The notes beneath the pieces are model-generated. The model had not been told where the DNA came from. It searched no databases and saw nothing but the letters and a program-made list of their open reading frames with translations. The translations under genes were made by a program, and so were the position numbers. A stretch of 7,219 nt of DNA from assembly GCA_017555925.1 (NCBI GenBank), contig JAFZFL010000106.1, positions 1 through 7,219 on the forward strand, read 5' to 3'. This stretch comes from Bacteroidales bacterium (GTDB lineage Bacteria > Bacteroidota > Bacteroidia > Bacteroidales > UBA932). This document shows positions 6,702-7,219 of this stretch, piece after piece. Numbering within the stretch: position 1 is the stretch's first letter; each line of letters starts with the position of its first letter.

Positions 6702-7219
6702 ATGTATAATAAATTTCAACAATATCTTCAGACCGAGCTTAAAGCAATAGAGGAAGCCGGTTTGTATAAAAACGAGAGAATCATTGTCTCTCCACAAAAA
6801 GCTGCTATCAAGGTCAACACAGGTAAAGATGTGCTTAACTTCTGCGCAAACAACTATCTTGGATTGTCAGATAATCAGGAACTTATAGATGCTGCTAAAA
6901 AGGCGTTGGATGAGAGGGGATTTGGAATGTCGAGTGTGCGCTCAATCTGCGGTACACAAGATTTGCACAAAGAGCTTGAGAAGAAGATTGCAGAGTTCTT
7001 TGGAACAGAAGATACAATTCTTTATGCAGCTTGCTTTGATGCCAATGGTGGTGTGTTTGAGCCACTTTTGAATGAAGAGGATGCAATTATCTCAGATGCG
7101 TTGAACCATGCATCAATCATTGATGGTGTGAGACTTTGTAAGGCTCAAAGATACAGATATGCAAGTGCAAATATGGAGGAGTTGGAGAACTGTCTTAAAC
7201 TTGCACAGGCGCAACGCCA
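6702..7219 (+). CDS. kbl: 2-amino-3-ketobutyrate CoA ligase (glycine C-acetyltransferase), 3' end outside the window
   Basis: PLP-dependent enzyme that cleaves 2-amino-3-ketobutyrate with CoA to glycine and acetyl-CoA, the second step of threonine breakdown after threonine dehydrogenase. The 172 residues present are about the first 43 percent of a family member of roughly 395. They align closely with E. coli Kbl throughout: LNFCANNYLGLS (45-56), GFGMSSVRSICGTQDLHKELE (73-93), CFDANGGVFEPLL (111-123) and EDAIISDALNHASIIDGVRLCKAQRYRY (126-153). His136 in NHAS is the residue expected to stack on the PLP ring. The PLP-binding lysine lies in the missing part. These Kbl-specific phrases favour Kbl over the related BioF, HemA and serine palmitoyltransferase. 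The ATG fits the family N-terminus and lies about 40 nt downstream of a consensus promoter. A threonine dehydrogenase gene might lie beyond the edge, but that cannot be seen. Confidence 0.95.
   Translation, partial: MYNKFQQYLQTELKAIEEAGLYKNERIIVSPQKAAIKVNTGKDVLNFCANNYLGLSDNQELIDAAKKALDERGFGMSSVRSICGTQDLHKELEKKIAEFFGTEDTILYAACFDANGGVFEPLLNEEDAIISDALNHASIIDGVRLCKAQRYRYASANMEELENCLKLAQAQR

Noticed and set aside
6522..6797. 91-residue minus-strand frame across the sdaA-kbl gap
   Set aside because: It overlaps both the sdaA start and the kbl coding region and would cover the promoters; no recognisable domain.

Overview
The window looks like an ordinary chromosomal segment from a member of the Bacteroidota, most likely the order Bacteroidales. 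The evidence is a PspC protein with the N-terminal domain typical of that group, a 6-bladed beta-propeller lipoprotein and a small PorT-like/OMP_b-brl barrel. A promoter also matches the Bacteroides consensus (TTTG, 19 bp, TAnnTTTG), and most genes lack a clear Shine-Dalgarno sequence. I cannot place the family or genus from sequence alone.

Layout, left to right. On the plus strand are the 3' part of a PspC-domain envelope-stress protein (its start lies before the window), a DUF456 membrane protein 19 nt downstream that is probably co-transcribed, and a predicted beta-propeller lipoprotein. A 19-bp tandem repeat separates the DUF456 gene from the lipoprotein gene. On the minus strand, read right to left, are sdaA (L-serine deaminase) and, after a 143-nt gap, the tight cluster trxA, outer-membrane beta-barrel protein, long-chain polyprenyl diphosphate synthase. 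The lipoprotein and prenyl synthase genes converge across 46 nt. At the right edge, on the plus strand and divergent from sdaA, is the 5' part of kbl (2-amino-3-ketobutyrate CoA ligase), which runs out of the window.

Two functional themes are visible. The left and centre are envelope related: PspC, DUF456, a lipoprotein, an OMP and a prenyl synthase that probably makes the menaquinone side chain. The right end is amino-acid catabolism: Kbl makes glycine and acetyl-CoA from the threonine breakdown intermediate, and SdaA converts serine to pyruvate. The 166-bp region between sdaA and kbl is the richest regulatory stretch, with a full consensus promoter for kbl, a partial one for sdaA and an inverted repeat at the predicted start of the sdaA transcript.

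No gene-free stretch exceeds 300 bases; the longest are 5133-5275 and 6536-6701. I see no tRNA, rRNA, CRISPR array, insertion sequence, phage gene or defence system. I did not find a convincing new biological system; the findings are modest regulatory and family-level points.
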